Notes: generated by a model from the letters alone, not told the origin. DNA of 53,116 nucleotides from Rhodospirillales bacterium CG15_BIG_FIL_POST_REV_8_21_14_020_66_15 (GCA_002781745.1 PFFW01000147.1:1-53116); one strand, 5' to 3'. Numbered from the stretch's first letter, positions 33,008 through 42,737 are shown. Made by a program: numbers and translations.

Positions 33008-33448
33008 TTATCGGGGTTGCGCGCCGGAAATCCCGCCGAGGCAGGCCTCCAACGCCTCGAACGGCAGCAGCACGCAATCGTGCCGATGCTTGAGGCCGTG
33101 CGCCGGCGTGAAGGCGTTGAGGCCTTCCCACGCCCCGGTCGCCGGCGTTCCGTCGGCCATCAGGGCCCTGGCGTGGCGGATTCCGTCCATCGCCGCCGCG
33201 CGGTCGAGCCCCGGCGCGGTCTCGCCGATGAGCGCCGCCGCCGCCTGCACCAGCAGGCAGCCGCGCACCCTGCCGCCCACGCGCTTGACGGCACCGCCGT
33301 CCAGTTCGACCTCGACGGTCACCCGGTCGCCGCACAGGAAATTGTCGGCCTCGTGCCGGCAGTGGGCGTGTTCGAGCGGCCCCAGACCGGCCGTCCGGGC
33401 GGCCAGTTGCTTGATGCGCGCGTCGTAGAGGTCGTCGGTCCCGCTCAT
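33008..33448 (-). CDS. sufU: SufU/IscU-type iron-sulfur or sulfur-relay scaffold
   Basis: 146 residues. The three cysteine positions of the U-type scaffold family are present: NFLCGDRVTVEV near residue 40, VRGCLLVQAAAA near 64 and HRHDCVLLPFEAL near 125. The spacing between the second and third fits the SufU insertion type. SufU proteins accept persulfide from SufS. The start overlaps the SufS stop (ATGA), so the two are translationally coupled. In this context it may pass sulfur to molybdenum cofactor or Fe-S maturation of the adjacent hydroxylase. Confidence 0.8.
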   Translation of the reverse strand: MSGTDDLYDARIKQLAARTAGLGPLEHAHCRHEADNFLCGDRVTVEVELDGGAVKRVGGRVRGCLLVQAAAALIGETAPGLDRAAAMDGIRHARALMADGTPATGAWEGLNAFTPAHGLKHRHDCVLLPFEALEACLGGISGAQPR

Positions 33449-34647
33449 GACAGGACCGTCAGCGCATGGTCGAGGGCGTCCGAGAAGGCGTCCACGTCGG
33501 CCGGCGTGTTGTAGAGGGCGAGGCTCGCCCGCGTCGTCGCCTCGACGCCGAAACGGTCCATCAGCGGCTGGGCGCAGTGGTGACCGCCGCGCAACGCGAC
33601 GCCCCTGGCCCCCATCAGTTCGCACAGGTCGTGGGGATGGGCCCCCGCCACGGTGAAGGACAGGATGGGCAGCCGCCGGTCGTCGGCCCCGGGCCCGATC
33701 ACGGTGACGCGGTCGCGGGCGTCCAGGACGTCCATGAGACCGCCCAGAAGGTTCCATTCACGGGAGCGGACCTCCGGCCAGTCCGTCGCCAGAAGCATGT
33801 CCGCCGCCGCGCCCAGGCCGATGGCCTGGGTCACCGGCGGGGTTCCGGCCTCGAACCGGTGGGGCGGCGGGGCGTAGGTCGTTTCCTCGAAGGTGACGCG
33901 GCGGATCATCTCACCGCCGCCCATGAACGGCGCCATGGCGTCCAGCACCTCGGCCCGCGCCCACAGCACGCCGACGCCCGTGGGTCCGAACATCTTGTGC
34001 CCGGTGACGACATAGAAATCGCAACCCAGCGCCGTCACGTCGACGGCGCCGTGGGCGGCCATCTGCGCGCCGTCGACCAGCACGCGCACGCCCTTGGCGC
34101 GGGCCATGTCGCAGATCGCCGCAACATCCGTCACCGCACCCGTGACGTTGGAGGCATGGGTCACGGCGATCAGCCGGGTGCGCTCCGTGATCAGGCCGGC
34201 CAGGGCGTCGATACGGGGATAGCCCCGGTCGTCAACGGGAAGGACCTTCAGGACCACACCCGCGCGGTCGCGCAGCATCTGCCAGGGCACGATATTGGCG
34301 TGGTGTTCGCCTTCGCCGACGATGATCTCGTCGCCCGCCGCGAGCCCGGCGCCGAAGCCGTGCGCCACAAGGTTGACGGCCGCCGTGGCGCCCGAGGTGA
34401 ACACGACCTCGTTGGAGTCGCCGGCCCCCAGATAGCGCGCCACGGCCGCGCGGGCCCCCTCGAAGGCCTGGGTCGCCTGGATCGCCAGCGGATAGATGCC
34501 GCGCTTCACGTTGGCCCGGCCGGCGGTCTCGAAGGCCGCCATGCGGGCCAGCACGGAGGCCGCGATCTGAGTCGTCGCCGCATTGTCCAGATAGGTTCCG
34601 GCCAGGCCCGAGGCCACGGCGGGAAACTGATCGCTGTGCGACAGCAC
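33445..34647 (-). CDS. sufS: Cysteine desulfurase, SufS/NifS type
   Basis: 400-residue PLP enzyme. VTHASNVTGA binds the cofactor, the Schiff-base lysine is in VVTGHKMFGPTG (about residue 218), and the catalytic Cys is in RGGHHCAQPLMDRF (about 357). It releases sulfur from cysteine as an enzyme-bound persulfide. It is coupled to sufU and lies 11 nt downstream of an xdhC-type gene. There is no sufBCD nearby, so it is not the housekeeping Suf operon. Confidence 0.9.
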   Translation of the reverse strand: MLSHSDQFPAVASGLAGTYLDNAATTQIAASVLARMAAFETAGRANVKRGIYPLAIQATQAFEGARAAVARYLGAGDSNEVVFTSGATAAVNLVAHGFGAGLAAGDEIIVGEGEHHANIVPWQMLRDRAGVVLKVLPVDDRGYPRIDALAGLITERTRLIAVTHASNVTGAVTDVAAICDMARAKGVRVLVDGAQMAAHGAVDVTALGCDFYVVTGHKMFGPTGVGVLWARAEVLDAMAPFMGGGEMIRRVTFEETTYAPPPHRFEAGTPPVTQAIGLGAAADMLLATDWPEVRSREWNLLGGLMDVLDARDRVTVIGPGADDRRLPILSFTVAGAHPHDLCELMGARGVALRGGHHCAQPLMDRFGVEATTRASLALYNTPADVDAFSDALDHALTVLS

Positions 34648-34658
34648 GGGCCCGCCGC

Positions 34659-35678
34659 CTATTCCGGGCCGCGGCGCATCCGGGCGACGATCTCGGCCAG
34701 GATGCTGACGGCGATTTCCGCCGGCGACTGCGCCCCGATGGGCAGGCCGATGGGCCCGTGGATGCGCCCGATGGCGGCGTCATCGAACCCGGCGGCGGTC
34801 AGGCGCTCGACCCGTTTGGCCTGGGTCCGCTTGCTGCCGAGCGCCCCGATGTAGAAAGCCTGGGACTGCAGGGCCTTCTCCAGGGCCGGGTCGTCCAGCT
34901 TGGGATCGTGGGTCAGGGTAACGATGGCCGTGCGCGCGTCCGGCTTCAGTTCGTCCAGCGCCTCGTCCGGCCAATCGGTGCATACGGCGACGCCGGGGAA
35001 CCGCGCGTCGGACGCGAAGGCGCGGCGCGGGTCGACCACGGTGACGCGGAACCCGGCCATCGCCGCCATCGGCACCAGGGCCTGGGCGATGTGCACGGCG
35101 CCGATGACGATCAGCCGCCGCGGCGGCGCCACGACCTCGATGAACCAATCGCCGTCGTCGCCCGAATAGGCCCGCGACTTGTCGTCGCGCAGCGCCCTCT
35201 CCGCGGCCTCGGCGACGGCGTCGGGCAGGTCGCCCGAGCCCAGCATCATCGTCGCGCCGCCCTTCAGGTTCGTCACCAGGGCGGACGTCTCGCCCGAGGC
35301 GAGGGCCGCGCGGGCCTGGGCGTAGAGCGGGGCGGACGGCGCGAAGTCGCGCACCAGGACGGTGACCGAGCCGCCGCAGGCCAGGCCCACGTCCCAGGCC
35401 TGTTCGTCGCTGACGCCGAACTCCATGACCTTGGCGGGGGCGCCCTCGAGGACATCGAGCGCCTGCTTGACCACCGCGCCCTCGATGCAGCCGCCCGACA
35501 CGGAGCCCGTCATTTCGCCGTCGGCGGTGACCCCAAGGTGGCTGCCCGGCGGGCGCGGCGACGACCCCCAGGTCGAGACCACGGTCGCCAGCGCCACGGG
35601 CTTACCCGCGTCGCGCCAGGAAAAGGCGGCGTCGAACACGTCGTCGGAAGGAATCAATGCGCCGGCAGGCAGGGACAA
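34659..35678 (-). CDS. xdhC: XdhC/CoxI-family molybdenum cofactor maturation protein
   Basis: 339 residues. The N-terminal XdhC_CoxI domain has ATVVSTWGSSPRPPGSHLGVTADGEMTGSVSGGCIEGAV. The C-terminal Rossmann-like domain has RLIVIGAVHIAQALVPMA and HDPKLDDPALEKAL. XdhC proteins bind the molybdenum cofactor and present it for sulfuration before insertion into xanthine-oxidase-family enzymes. Direct coupling to a cysteine desulfurase and proximity to coxSML fit this role. Confidence 0.9.
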   Translation of the reverse strand: MSLPAGALIPSDDVFDAAFSWRDAGKPVALATVVSTWGSSPRPPGSHLGVTADGEMTGSVSGGCIEGAVVKQALDVLEGAPAKVMEFGVSDEQAWDVGLACGGSVTVLVRDFAPSAPLYAQARAALASGETSALVTNLKGGATMMLGSGDLPDAVAEAAERALRDDKSRAYSGDDGDWFIEVVAPPRRLIVIGAVHIAQALVPMAAMAGFRVTVVDPRRAFASDARFPGVAVCTDWPDEALDELKPDARTAIVTLTHDPKLDDPALEKALQSQAFYIGALGSKRTQAKRVERLTAAGFDDAAIGRIHGPIGLPIGAQSPAEIAVSILAEIVARMRRGPE

Positions 35679-35708
35679 GGGTGCTTCTCCATCCTAGGCT
35701 GGGTTCAC

Positions 35709-35812
35709 CACCCCCTCACCCTACCCTCTCCCCCTCGAAGGGGGGAGAGGGGTACGCAGACCCGGAGGGGCAGCGCCGCGCCAGGCCGGAGTTGGGTGAG
35801 GGGGAGGAACAT
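35709..35812. repeat. Imperfect inverted repeat of the CCCTCACCC type
   Basis: The left part reads CCCCTCACCCTACCCTCTCC and the right part ends GGTGAGGGGGA, with a nearer CTCTCCCC / GGGGAGAGG hairpin inside. This is a widespread proteobacterial intergenic palindromic element. It lies between coxG and xdhC, whose spacing it explains. Confidence 0.6.
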
Positions 35813-35829
35813 CCATTCACTTCTTCGTT

Positions 35830-36414
35830 CTAGCCGACCAGCTTCATGGTCGACAGCAGGTAGGCGGCGGCGGCGAAGGCGGCCACGACAATGGGAATCC
35901 ACAGCCCGCCCGCGGGCGCCCCGGCCGCGGCGGGCGCCGGCCGCGGGGCGGCTTCCGCCGGGGCGCCGCCGGCGCCTTCGACGACCAGCCTCTCGAAGCT
36001 CTCGAAGAACTCGCCGGCCAGTTTCCGGGACGTGCCCTCGATCAGGCGGCCGCCGAGCTGCGCCAGCTTGCCGCCGACGTCGGCCCTGACCTCGTAGGTC
36101 ATCAGGGTGCCGTCGCCGTCCTCGGCCAGGCGGATGACGGCGCCGCCCTTGGCGAAACCGGCGGCCCCGCCCTTGCCCTCGCCGGTGATGGTGTAGCTTT
36201 CCGGCGGGTTGAGGTCCGACAGCGTGACCTGACCGTTGAACCTGGCGCGCACCGGGCCGACCTTGGCCGTGACCACGGCGGCGAATTCCGTGTCGGAAAC
36301 CTTGTCCAGGCTTTCGCAGCCGGGAATGGCCTTGGCCAGGATGTCCGGGTCGTTCAGGGCCGCGAACACGGCCTCTCGCGGGGCGGCGATGCGGCGTTCT
36401 TCCTTCAGGTCCAT
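35830..36414 (-). CDS. coxG: CoxG-family SRPBCC protein with C-terminal anchor
   Basis: 194 residues from ATG 36414. Residues 1-145 match CoxG (SRPBCC fold): [36 protein letters not shown]...[23 protein letters not shown]...[28 protein letters not shown] proline/alanine linker and one C-terminal membrane helix ([18 protein letters not shown]) follow. CoxG recruits carbon monoxide dehydrogenase to the membrane in characterised bacteria, and the tail fits that. Confidence 0.9.
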   Translation of the reverse strand: MDLKEERRIAAPREAVFAALNDPDILAKAIPGCESLDKVSDTEFAAVVTAKVGPVRARFNGQVTLSDLNPPESYTITGEGKGGAAGFAKGGAVIRLAEDGDGTLMTYEVRADVGGKLAQLGGRLIEGTSRKLAGEFFESFERLVVEGAGGAPAEAAPRPAPAAAGAPAGGLWIPIVVAAFAAAAYLLSTMKLVG

Positions 36415-36502
36415 GGGTCGTTCAAGTCCTTCTTCGGGTTGGCTTCCGTTTATCGTGGGCTCTTTATGCCTCGATATGTTCGAAATGTCATGTCGGGAGT
36501 GG

Positions 36503-37123
36503 TCAGGCGCCGAGGTCGGCGGGCGTGTCGATATCCATATGGATGGCGTCGCTGTCAACGTCCACCCCCAGGATGTCGTCCCGATGGCGGGCCAGCAGCG
36601 GCTTTGCGCCGACGTCGCCGGAAAGCGCATCGAATTCGCCGAACAGGGCGCACGGCCACAGCACGGGATTGCCCGGCCGCCCGGCATGGCGCGGCCGGCA
36701 GATATGTTGACCGCCTGTTCCCTCGAACGCGCCGATCAGGGCATCGACCACGGCGGCCGTGACCCCCGGCATGTCGCCCAGCAGGATCACCGCGCCCCGC
36801 GCGCCCGGAGCCACGGCGGCGATCCCGGCCTTGACCGAGGACGCCAGGCCCGTCGCATAGTCCGGATTGGCGACGAAACGCACATCCAGCCCCGAAAGCG
36901 CCTCGCGCACGGCCTCGGCCTCGTGGCCGACGACGACCACAACCTCCGCCGCCCGCGACGCGAGGGCCGCCTCGGCCGCGTGACGGACCAGCGCCGCCCC
37001 CTGGTAGTCGGCCGTCAGCTTGTTGAGCGGCGCCATGCGGGTCGAGCGTCCCGCCGCCAGCACCACGGCGGTGACCCCCGAAGGGGCCGGATCGGGATCG
37101 TTATTTCGATCTGTAACTTGCAT
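36503..37123 (-). CDS. MocA-like molybdenum cofactor nucleotidyltransferase
   Basis: 206 residues with a nucleotide-binding N-terminus [18 protein letters not shown] and metal-binding LLGDMPGV, plus [10 protein letters not shown]. This is the MobA/MocA family, in which MocA makes molybdopterin cytosine dinucleotide, the cofactor form used by CoxL-type hydroxylases. It is divergent from coxS and shares its upstream region. Confidence 0.85.
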   Translation of the reverse strand: MQVTDRNNDPDPAPSGVTAVVLAAGRSTRMAPLNKLTADYQGAALVRHAAEAALASRAAEVVVVVGHEAEAVREALSGLDVRFVANPDYATGLASSVKAGIAAVAPGARGAVILLGDMPGVTAAVVDALIGAFEGTGGQHICRPRHAGRPGNPVLWPCALFGEFDALSGDVGAKPLLARHRDDILGVDVDSDAIHMDIDTPADLGA

Positions 37124-37171
37124 CTGAACCTGTTAGCGGGTTTTCCTGCCGGAGGAGTCCTGTTATATGAT

Positions 37172-37181
37172 TTGTATACAA
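37172..37181. promoter_or_regulatory. TTGTATACAA operator candidate upstream of coxS
   Basis: 10-bp perfect palindrome in an AT-rich patch between mocA and coxS, 75 nt before coxS. GntR-family (FCD type) regulators commonly bind TnGTnTACnA sites. The same sequence occurs at 49919-49930 before the TauD-like gene. Confidence 0.55.
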
Positions 37182-37255
37182 TTTTTGCAGGCGCGTTGAC
37201 GCCTTTCATCCGAAAAACATCCAAGACAAGCCCATCCATGGGGTTTGAGGGGGCC

Positions 37256-37723
<468 letters not shown>

Positions 37724-37734
37724 GGAGAGACGAC

Positions 37735-38541
37735 ATGGAAGACTTCACGTATTCACGGCCCGCCTCGCTTTCCGACGCGGTCGCCGTCCACGGCAACGCC
37801 GACGACGCCATGTACATGGCGGGCGGGCAGACGCTGATCCCGGTGCTCAAGCAGGGGCTCGCCATGCCGACGGACGTCATCGACCTCGGCGCCGTCTGGC
37901 AACTTGACGGCATCGCGGTCTCCGGCGGCACCGTCACCATCGGCGCCATGACCCGTCATGCCGTCGTCGCGGCGTCGAACGACGTCGGGCGCGCGATCCC
38001 GGCGCTGGCCACCCTGGCGGGCGGCATCGGCGATGCGCAGGTGCGCAACCGGGGGACCATCGGCGGCTCGCTCGCCAACAACGACCCGTCGGCCGACTAT
38101 CCCGCCGCCGTGCTGGGCCTGAACGCCACGGTGGTCACCGACCGCCGCGAACTGGCCGCCGGGGGCTATTTCGACGGCATGTTCGCGACCAGCCTGGAGC
38201 CGGGCGAGATCATCACGGCGGTCAAATTCCCGGTGCCGGAAAAGGCCGGCTACGCCAAGTTCCCGAACCCGGCCTCGCGCTATGCCCTGGTCGGCGTGTT
38301 CGTGGCCAAGACCGCATCCGGCGTGCGCGTCGCCGCGACGGGTGCCGGCCAGGACGGCGTGTTCCGCGTCACCGTCCTGGAAGACGCGCTGAACGACGAC
38401 TTCAGGGCCGCTCCCCTGAGGGACGTCACGATCCCGGAGGACAACCTGATGACCGACATGCACGCCGACGCCGCCTACCGGGCGCATCTTATCGGCGTCA
38501 TGACCGCCCGTGCGGTCGCCCGGGCCAACGGCCGGGATTGA
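37735..38541 (+). CDS. coxM: Molybdenum hydroxylase FAD-binding medium subunit
   Basis: 268 residues. The FAD-binding loops are AGGQTLIPVLKQGLA (residues ~28-42) and TIGGSLANNDPSADYPA (~107-123), both standard in CoxM. GAGGAGAGA lies before ATG 37735 and the gene starts 11 nt after coxS. It delivers electrons to the quinone pool or another acceptor. Confidence 0.92.
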   Translation: MEDFTYSRPASLSDAVAVHGNADDAMYMAGGQTLIPVLKQGLAMPTDVIDLGAVWQLDGIAVSGGTVTIGAMTRHAVVAASNDVGRAIPALATLAGGIGDAQVRNRGTIGGSLANNDPSADYPAAVLGLNATVVTDRRELAAGGYFDGMFATSLEPGEIITAVKFPVPEKAGYAKFPNPASRYALVGVFVAKTASGVRVAATGAGQDGVFRVTVLEDALNDDFRAAPLRDVTIPEDNLMTDMHADAAYRAHLIGVMTARAVARANGRD

Positions 38542-38555
38542 GGGGAGGGAACGAG

Positions 38556-40916
38556 ATGAGCAACGTAAAGATCGGCGACTCCCTCAAGCGGTTCGAGGAC
38601 CAGCGGTTCCTGACCGGGCGCGGCCGCTATGTGGACGACATCAACCTGGACGGCCAGACGCGGGCCGTGGTCGTGCGCTCGCCCTACGCCCACGCGACGA
38701 TCAGGTCCATCGACACCGCGGCGGCGCTGGCCATGGAGGGCGTGCTTCTGGTCGTCACCCGCGACGACTGGCAGCGCGAGGGCTTCAAGCCCATGCCCAC
38801 CAAGTCGGCGGTCAAGACCAACGCCGACGGCACGCCCCTGAAGGAGCCGCCGCGCCACGCGCTGGCCATCGACCGCGTGCGCTACGTCGGCGAGCCGGTG
38901 GCCCTGGTCGTCGCCGAGACCCTGAGCCAGGCACAAGCGGCGGCCGAGGCGGTCGAGGTCGACTACGACGAACTGCCCGCCGTGGTCGATCCGGTGCAGG
39001 CGCTGGCGCCGGGCGCCCCCCAACTGTGGGACGGCATCCCGAACAACCTCTGCATCGATTTCGAACTGGGCGACAAGGCCGGCACGGACAAGGCCTTTGC
39101 CGAGGCGGACCACGTGGTCTCCCTCGACATCCTGAACAACCGGGTCACCGCCGTGCCGATCGAGACGCGCGGCTGCGTCGCCGCCCATGACGCGGGCTCG
39201 GACAGGTACACCCTGTGGAACGCGTCGCAGAACGTGCACGCCAACCGCGACACCTTCGCCGAGGTCCTGAACATCGCGAAGGAACAGCTCGACCACATCG
39301 CCCCCGACGTGGGCGGCGGCTTCGGCGCCAAGAACTCGGGCTATCCGGAACCGGTCCTCTGCCTCTACGCCGCCAGGCGCCTGGGCCGGCCGGTGAAATG
39401 GATCAACTCGCGCTCGGAAAGTTTCCTGTCCGACACCCACGGCCGCGGCCAGACCTCGCGCGTGGAACTGGCCCTGACCAGGGACGGCAGGTTCCTGGCC
39501 TTGCGCACCAGCACCGTCGGCGGCATCGGCGCCTATGCATGGACCGTCGGGCCGTTCACGCCCACCGGCGGCTCGGCCCGCACGCAAGGCGGCCCCTACC
39601 ACTTCCCGGCCATGCACTACCGGGGCCGCGCGGTGTTCATCAACACCGCGCCCATGGACCCCTACCGGGGCGCGGGCCGGCCCGAGGCGACGTTCCAGAC
39701 GGAACGCATCGTCGAATACGCGGCGCGCACGCTGGGCTTCGACCCGGTCGAGCTGCGCCGCAAGAACCTGATGCCGCCGGAGATGCTGCCGCACAAAACG
39801 CCCATGGGACTGGACGTGGACTCGGGCGATTTCCCGCTGCTGTTCGAGGAAACCCTGAAGATGGCCGACAAGGCGGACCTTGCCGCCCTGCGCGCCAAGG
39901 CGGAGGGCGCCGGCAGGAAGTTCGGCTTCGCCATCGCCCCCTACCTGGAATGCACAGGCGGCGGGCCCAAGGAGCACGCGGGCGTCGTCTTCAACAAGGA
40001 CGGCTCCATCGAACTGGCCGTCGGAACCTCGTCCACCGGCATGGGGCATGAAACGGCCCTGGCGCAGATCCTGGCCGCCAACCTGGGCGTCGACGTGGAC
40101 CGCATCAAGTTCCGTCAGGCCGACACCACGGCCACGCCCTTGGGCGGCGGCCACGGCGGCTCGCGCGGAATGGAGGTCGGCGGCAACGCCGTCAAGCAGG
40201 CGGCGGACGAGATCGTCGAACTTGCCAAGCCGGTCGCCGCGCGCCTTCTGCAATCGGAGACGGAGGAGGTCGAATTCGCCGACGGCCAGTTCCAGGCCGG
40301 CGCCTCTTCGGTCTCCATGAACGACGTCATCGAGGCCTCGCTGGACTCCGACAAGCTGCCCGACGGCATGGAGCCGGGTTGCCTCGACCATTCATCGGTG
40401 TTCGAACGCGGCGTCATCTCGATCCCCAACGGGGTACACGCGGCGGCCGTCGAGGTCGACCCGGAAACCGGCGTCGTCGGCTTCCTGGGCTACTGGGTGA
40501 TGGACGACTTCGGGAAAATCATCAACCCCATGCTGGCCGACGGCCAGGTCATGGGCGGCGTCGCCCAGGGCATCGGCCAGGCCTTGCTGGAGGACATCGT
40601 GTACGACCCGGACACGGGCCAGCTGGTGACCGGCTCGCTGATGGACTACGGCCTGCCCCACGCCGACGAGATCCCCAACATGGAGATCGGCTATTACGAG
40701 GGGGCGCCCACGAAAAAGAACCCGCTCGGCGTCAAGGGGGCGGGCGAGGCCGGCTGCGTCGGCGCCTGCCCGGCCGCGGTCAATGCGGTGCTCGACGCGC
40801 TCAAGGATTACGGCGTGACCCATATCGACATGCCGCTCACGCCCATGAAGGTGTGGAAGGCGATCCGGGCGGGCGGCAAGCACGACCCGCACGGCCTGCT
40901 CGGCGACGCTGCTTGA
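38556..40916 (+). CDS. coxL: Form II CoxL-type molybdenum hydroxylase large subunit
   Basis: 786 residues of the xanthine-oxidase family, with GGGFGAKNSGYPEP in the Mo-pterin domain and GEAGCVGACPAAVNAV near the C-terminus carrying the catalytic Glu. The active-site loop reads PYRGAGR near residue 370, the form II signature, not the AYxCSFR of true CO dehydrogenase. So the substrate is uncertain: CO oxidation is not established for most form II enzymes. It follows coxM by 14 nt. Confidence 0.92.
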   Translation: MSNVKIGDSLKRFEDQRFLTGRGRYVDDINLDGQTRAVVVRSPYAHATIRSIDTAAALAMEGVLLVVTRDDWQREGFKPMPTKSAVKTNADGTPLKEPPRHALAIDRVRYVGEPVALVVAETLSQAQAAAEAVEVDYDELPAVVDPVQALAPGAPQLWDGIPNNLCIDFELGDKAGTDKAFAEADHVVSLDILNNRVTAVPIETRGCVAAHDAGSDRYTLWNASQNVHANRDTFAEVLNIAKEQLDHIAPDVGGGFGAKNSGYPEPVLCLYAARRLGRPVKWINSRSESFLSDTHGRGQTSRVELALTRDGRFLALRTSTVGGIGAYAWTVGPFTPTGGSARTQGGPYHFPAMHYRGRAVFINTAPMDPYRGAGRPEATFQTERIVEYAARTLGFDPVELRRKNLMPPEMLPHKTPMGLDVDSGDFPLLFEETLKMADKADLAALRAKAEGAGRKFGFAIAPYLECTGGGPKEHAGVVFNKDGSIELAVGTSSTGMGHETALAQILAANLGVDVDRIKFRQADTTATPLGGGHGGSRGMEVGGNAVKQAADEIVELAKPVAARLLQSETEEVEFADGQFQAGASSVSMNDVIEASLDSDKLPDGMEPGCLDHSSVFERGVISIPNGVHAAAVEVDPETGVVGFLGYWVMDDFGKIINPMLADGQVMGGVAQGIGQALLEDIVYDPDTGQLVTGSLMDYGLPHADEIPNMEIGYYEGAPTKKNPLGVKGAGEAGCVGACPAAVNAVLDALKDYGVTHIDMPLTPMKVWKAIRAGGKHDPHGLLGDAA

Positions 40917-40941
40917 CCCGCCAGCCCATCCGTTGAACGAC

Positions 40942-40978
40942 AAACCGCCGCATCGGGTAGCCGGTGCGGCGGTTTTCT
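40942..40978 (+). terminator. Terminator between coxL and doxX
   Basis: 11-bp stem AAACCGCCGCA / TGCGGCGGTTT with a 12-nt loop followed by TTTTCTT. The A-rich left edge means it could also serve the convergent doxX transcript. Confidence 0.8.
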
Positions 40979-40985
40979 TGTGCGG

Positions 40986-41381
40986 TCAGCCGCCCTTGGC
41001 GCCCCGCATGCGGTCGAGGCTCAAGGCGCCGCCGCCCGCCGCCGCGATGTACAGGAACACGAAGCAGTAGAGGGCCGACAGTTCCCCGCCGTTCAGGATG
41101 GGGAAGAACCCCCGGGGGAAGTGCGCATAGAAATAGGCGACCGCCATCGTGCCCGACAGCACGAAGGCCACCGGCCGCGTGAACAGGCCGGCCACGATCA
41201 GGGCCCCGCCGACCAGCTCGATCATGCCGGCCGCGCCGCCCATCGTCATGGGGTCGATCCCGCTCATCTTGGAGGCCGGGAAATGCAGGTACTTCGTCGT
41301 TCCGTGCTGCAGGAACAAAAGCCCCGCCATGACGCGGAGCGCGCTGAGAAGATGGTCGCTGAAGGGCTTGAGAAAGGTCAT
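40986..41381 (-). CDS. DoxX-family membrane protein
   Basis: 131 residues with four predicted membrane helices and the DoxX-like start LSALRVMAGLLFLQHGTTKYLHFP and GGALIVAGLFTRPVAFVLSGTMAVAYF. Members are loosely linked to redox or quinone functions but their activities are unclear. It is convergent with coxL. Confidence 0.85.
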   Translation of the reverse strand: MTFLKPFSDHLLSALRVMAGLLFLQHGTTKYLHFPASKMSGIDPMTMGGAAGMIELVGGALIVAGLFTRPVAFVLSGTMAVAYFYAHFPRGFFPILNGGELSALYCFVFLYIAAAGGGALSLDRMRGAKGG

Positions 41382-41540
41382 CGATGTCTCCTTCGATGTT
41401 CACGCGTCCGAACGATGCGGTCCGCCTCCAAGGCGTTAGCTTTTCCCGCCATGGACGGCCCGGTCAAGCCCGCCGTCGCCCGAAGGCATTGCCCGCGGGT
41501 TGCGGAAACCGTCGACGCGTTGGCGTTTTTCAGCAGCCTT

Positions 41541-41879
41541 CTACAGCACTTTTCCCTCGAAGGGGTGCCAGCCGTCCTTGTGTTCGATCTCGACGACCCA
41601 GAGGTCCGGATCGCGCCGGATGGCGCGCCGGATGTAGTCGTCGGCTTCCGCTTCCGGCACGTCCGCGCCCTGGAACGCCGCGAGCCAGCCGAGCCGGCCC
41701 TCCATGTCCGTCGCCTGCGTCAGCACGCGGCAGGTGCCGTCGAGGCGGTTGACCTTCAGGATCAGGGTCCCCGCCCGGTCGTCGCCCCGGCGCACGACCA
41801 TGGCCGGCACGCCGTCCGCGTTGCAGCGGCGCAGGTGAGCCATGATCCAGACGTCGGAGGTAAGGCGGTCGCTTGCCAT
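41541..41879 (-). CDS. DUF1491 family protein
   Basis: 112 residues matching DUF1491: a VWIMAHLRRCNADGVPAMVVRRGDDRAGTLILKVNRLDG N-terminus and EAEADDYIRRAIRRDPDLWVVEIEHKDG C-terminus. Widespread in alphaproteobacteria, function unknown. Divergent from the Mla-type ATPase gene. Confidence 0.85.
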   Translation of the reverse strand: MASDRLTSDVWIMAHLRRCNADGVPAMVVRRGDDRAGTLILKVNRLDGTCRVLTQATDMEGRLGWLAAFQGADVPEAEADDYIRRAIRRDPDLWVVEIEHKDGWHPFEGKVL

Positions 41880-41945
41880 TTGGGTTTCCTAAGCGGTTGC
41901 GGCGTTGATACTATCCGCCCGGTGTCTGGAAAAGGAAGTACGCCC

Positions 41946-42722
41946 ATGGCCGGTCCGGCCGTCACGCTTGAGAACGTCACCAAGAGCTTCGGCGCGAACC
42001 ATGTCTTGCGCGGAGTCGACCTGGACGTGGCGGCGGGCGAATCGCTCGTGGTTATCGGCCCGTCGGGCACGGGCAAGACGGTGCTGTTGAAGACCCTGAT
42101 CGGTGTCCACGCCTCCGACGGCGGGCGGATCGCCGTGGACGGCACGGACGTGGCGTCCCTCGACGGGGCCGGCCGGCGCACCCTTTACGGCCGTTTCGGC
42201 ATGCTGTTCCAGAAATCGGGCCTGTTCGACAGCCTGCCCGTGTGGGAGAACGTGGCGTTCCGCCTGTTGCAGCAGGACGGCGTGGCGCGCAAGGAAGCCA
42301 GGGACCGCGCCGTCGAGAAGCTGGGCCTGGTCGGCTTGGCGCCGGCGGAGGCGGACCTGTTTCCGTCGGAGCTGTCCGGCGGCATGCAGAAGCGCGTGGG
42401 CATTGCCCGCGCCATGGCGGCGGACCCGGACGTCCTGCTGCTGGACGAACCCACGGCGGGCCTCGACCCCATCATGTCCAACATCATCAACGACCTGATT
42501 CTGGAGGTCATGGACAAGACCGGGGCGACCGTCATTTCCGTCAACTCGGACATGCGCGGCGCCGCCCGCACGGCGCGGCGCGCGGCGATGATCTATGACG
42601 GGCGCATCATCTGGTGCGGGCCGACGGCCGACATGCGCGACAGCGGCAACGCCTACGTCGACCAGTTCGTCAACAGCCGCGCCGAAGGCCCGATCCCCAC
42701 GGTGGTCGATCCGGCGGCGTGA
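41946..42722 (+). CDS. Mla-type ABC ATPase with altered H-loop
   Basis: 258 residues like MlaF: Walker A GPSGTGKT, Q-loop LFQKSGLFDSLPVWENVAF, signature LSGGMQKRVGIARAM and Walker B VLLLDEPT. MlaF drives phospholipid transport with MlaE permease and MlaD, but no such partners are in the window. The H-loop that normally reads THDM is NSDM, so the switch histidine is replaced by Ser201. AGGAAG lies 8 nt before ATG 41946. It may be slow, regulatory or non-functional. Confidence 0.82.
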   Translation: MAGPAVTLENVTKSFGANHVLRGVDLDVAAGESLVVIGPSGTGKTVLLKTLIGVHASDGGRIAVDGTDVASLDGAGRRTLYGRFGMLFQKSGLFDSLPVWENVAFRLLQQDGVARKEARDRAVEKLGLVGLAPAEADLFPSELSGGMQKRVGIARAMAADPDVLLLDEPTAGLDPIMSNIINDLILEVMDKTGATVISVNSDMRGAARTARRAAMIYDGRIIWCGPTADMRDSGNAYVDQFVNSRAEGPIPTVVDPAA

Positions 42723-42737
42723 TGGGAATCCAATCTT

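Noticed and set aside
38556-40916. True form I carbon monoxide dehydrogenase
   Set aside because: The active-site loop is PYRGAGR and not AYxCSFR.
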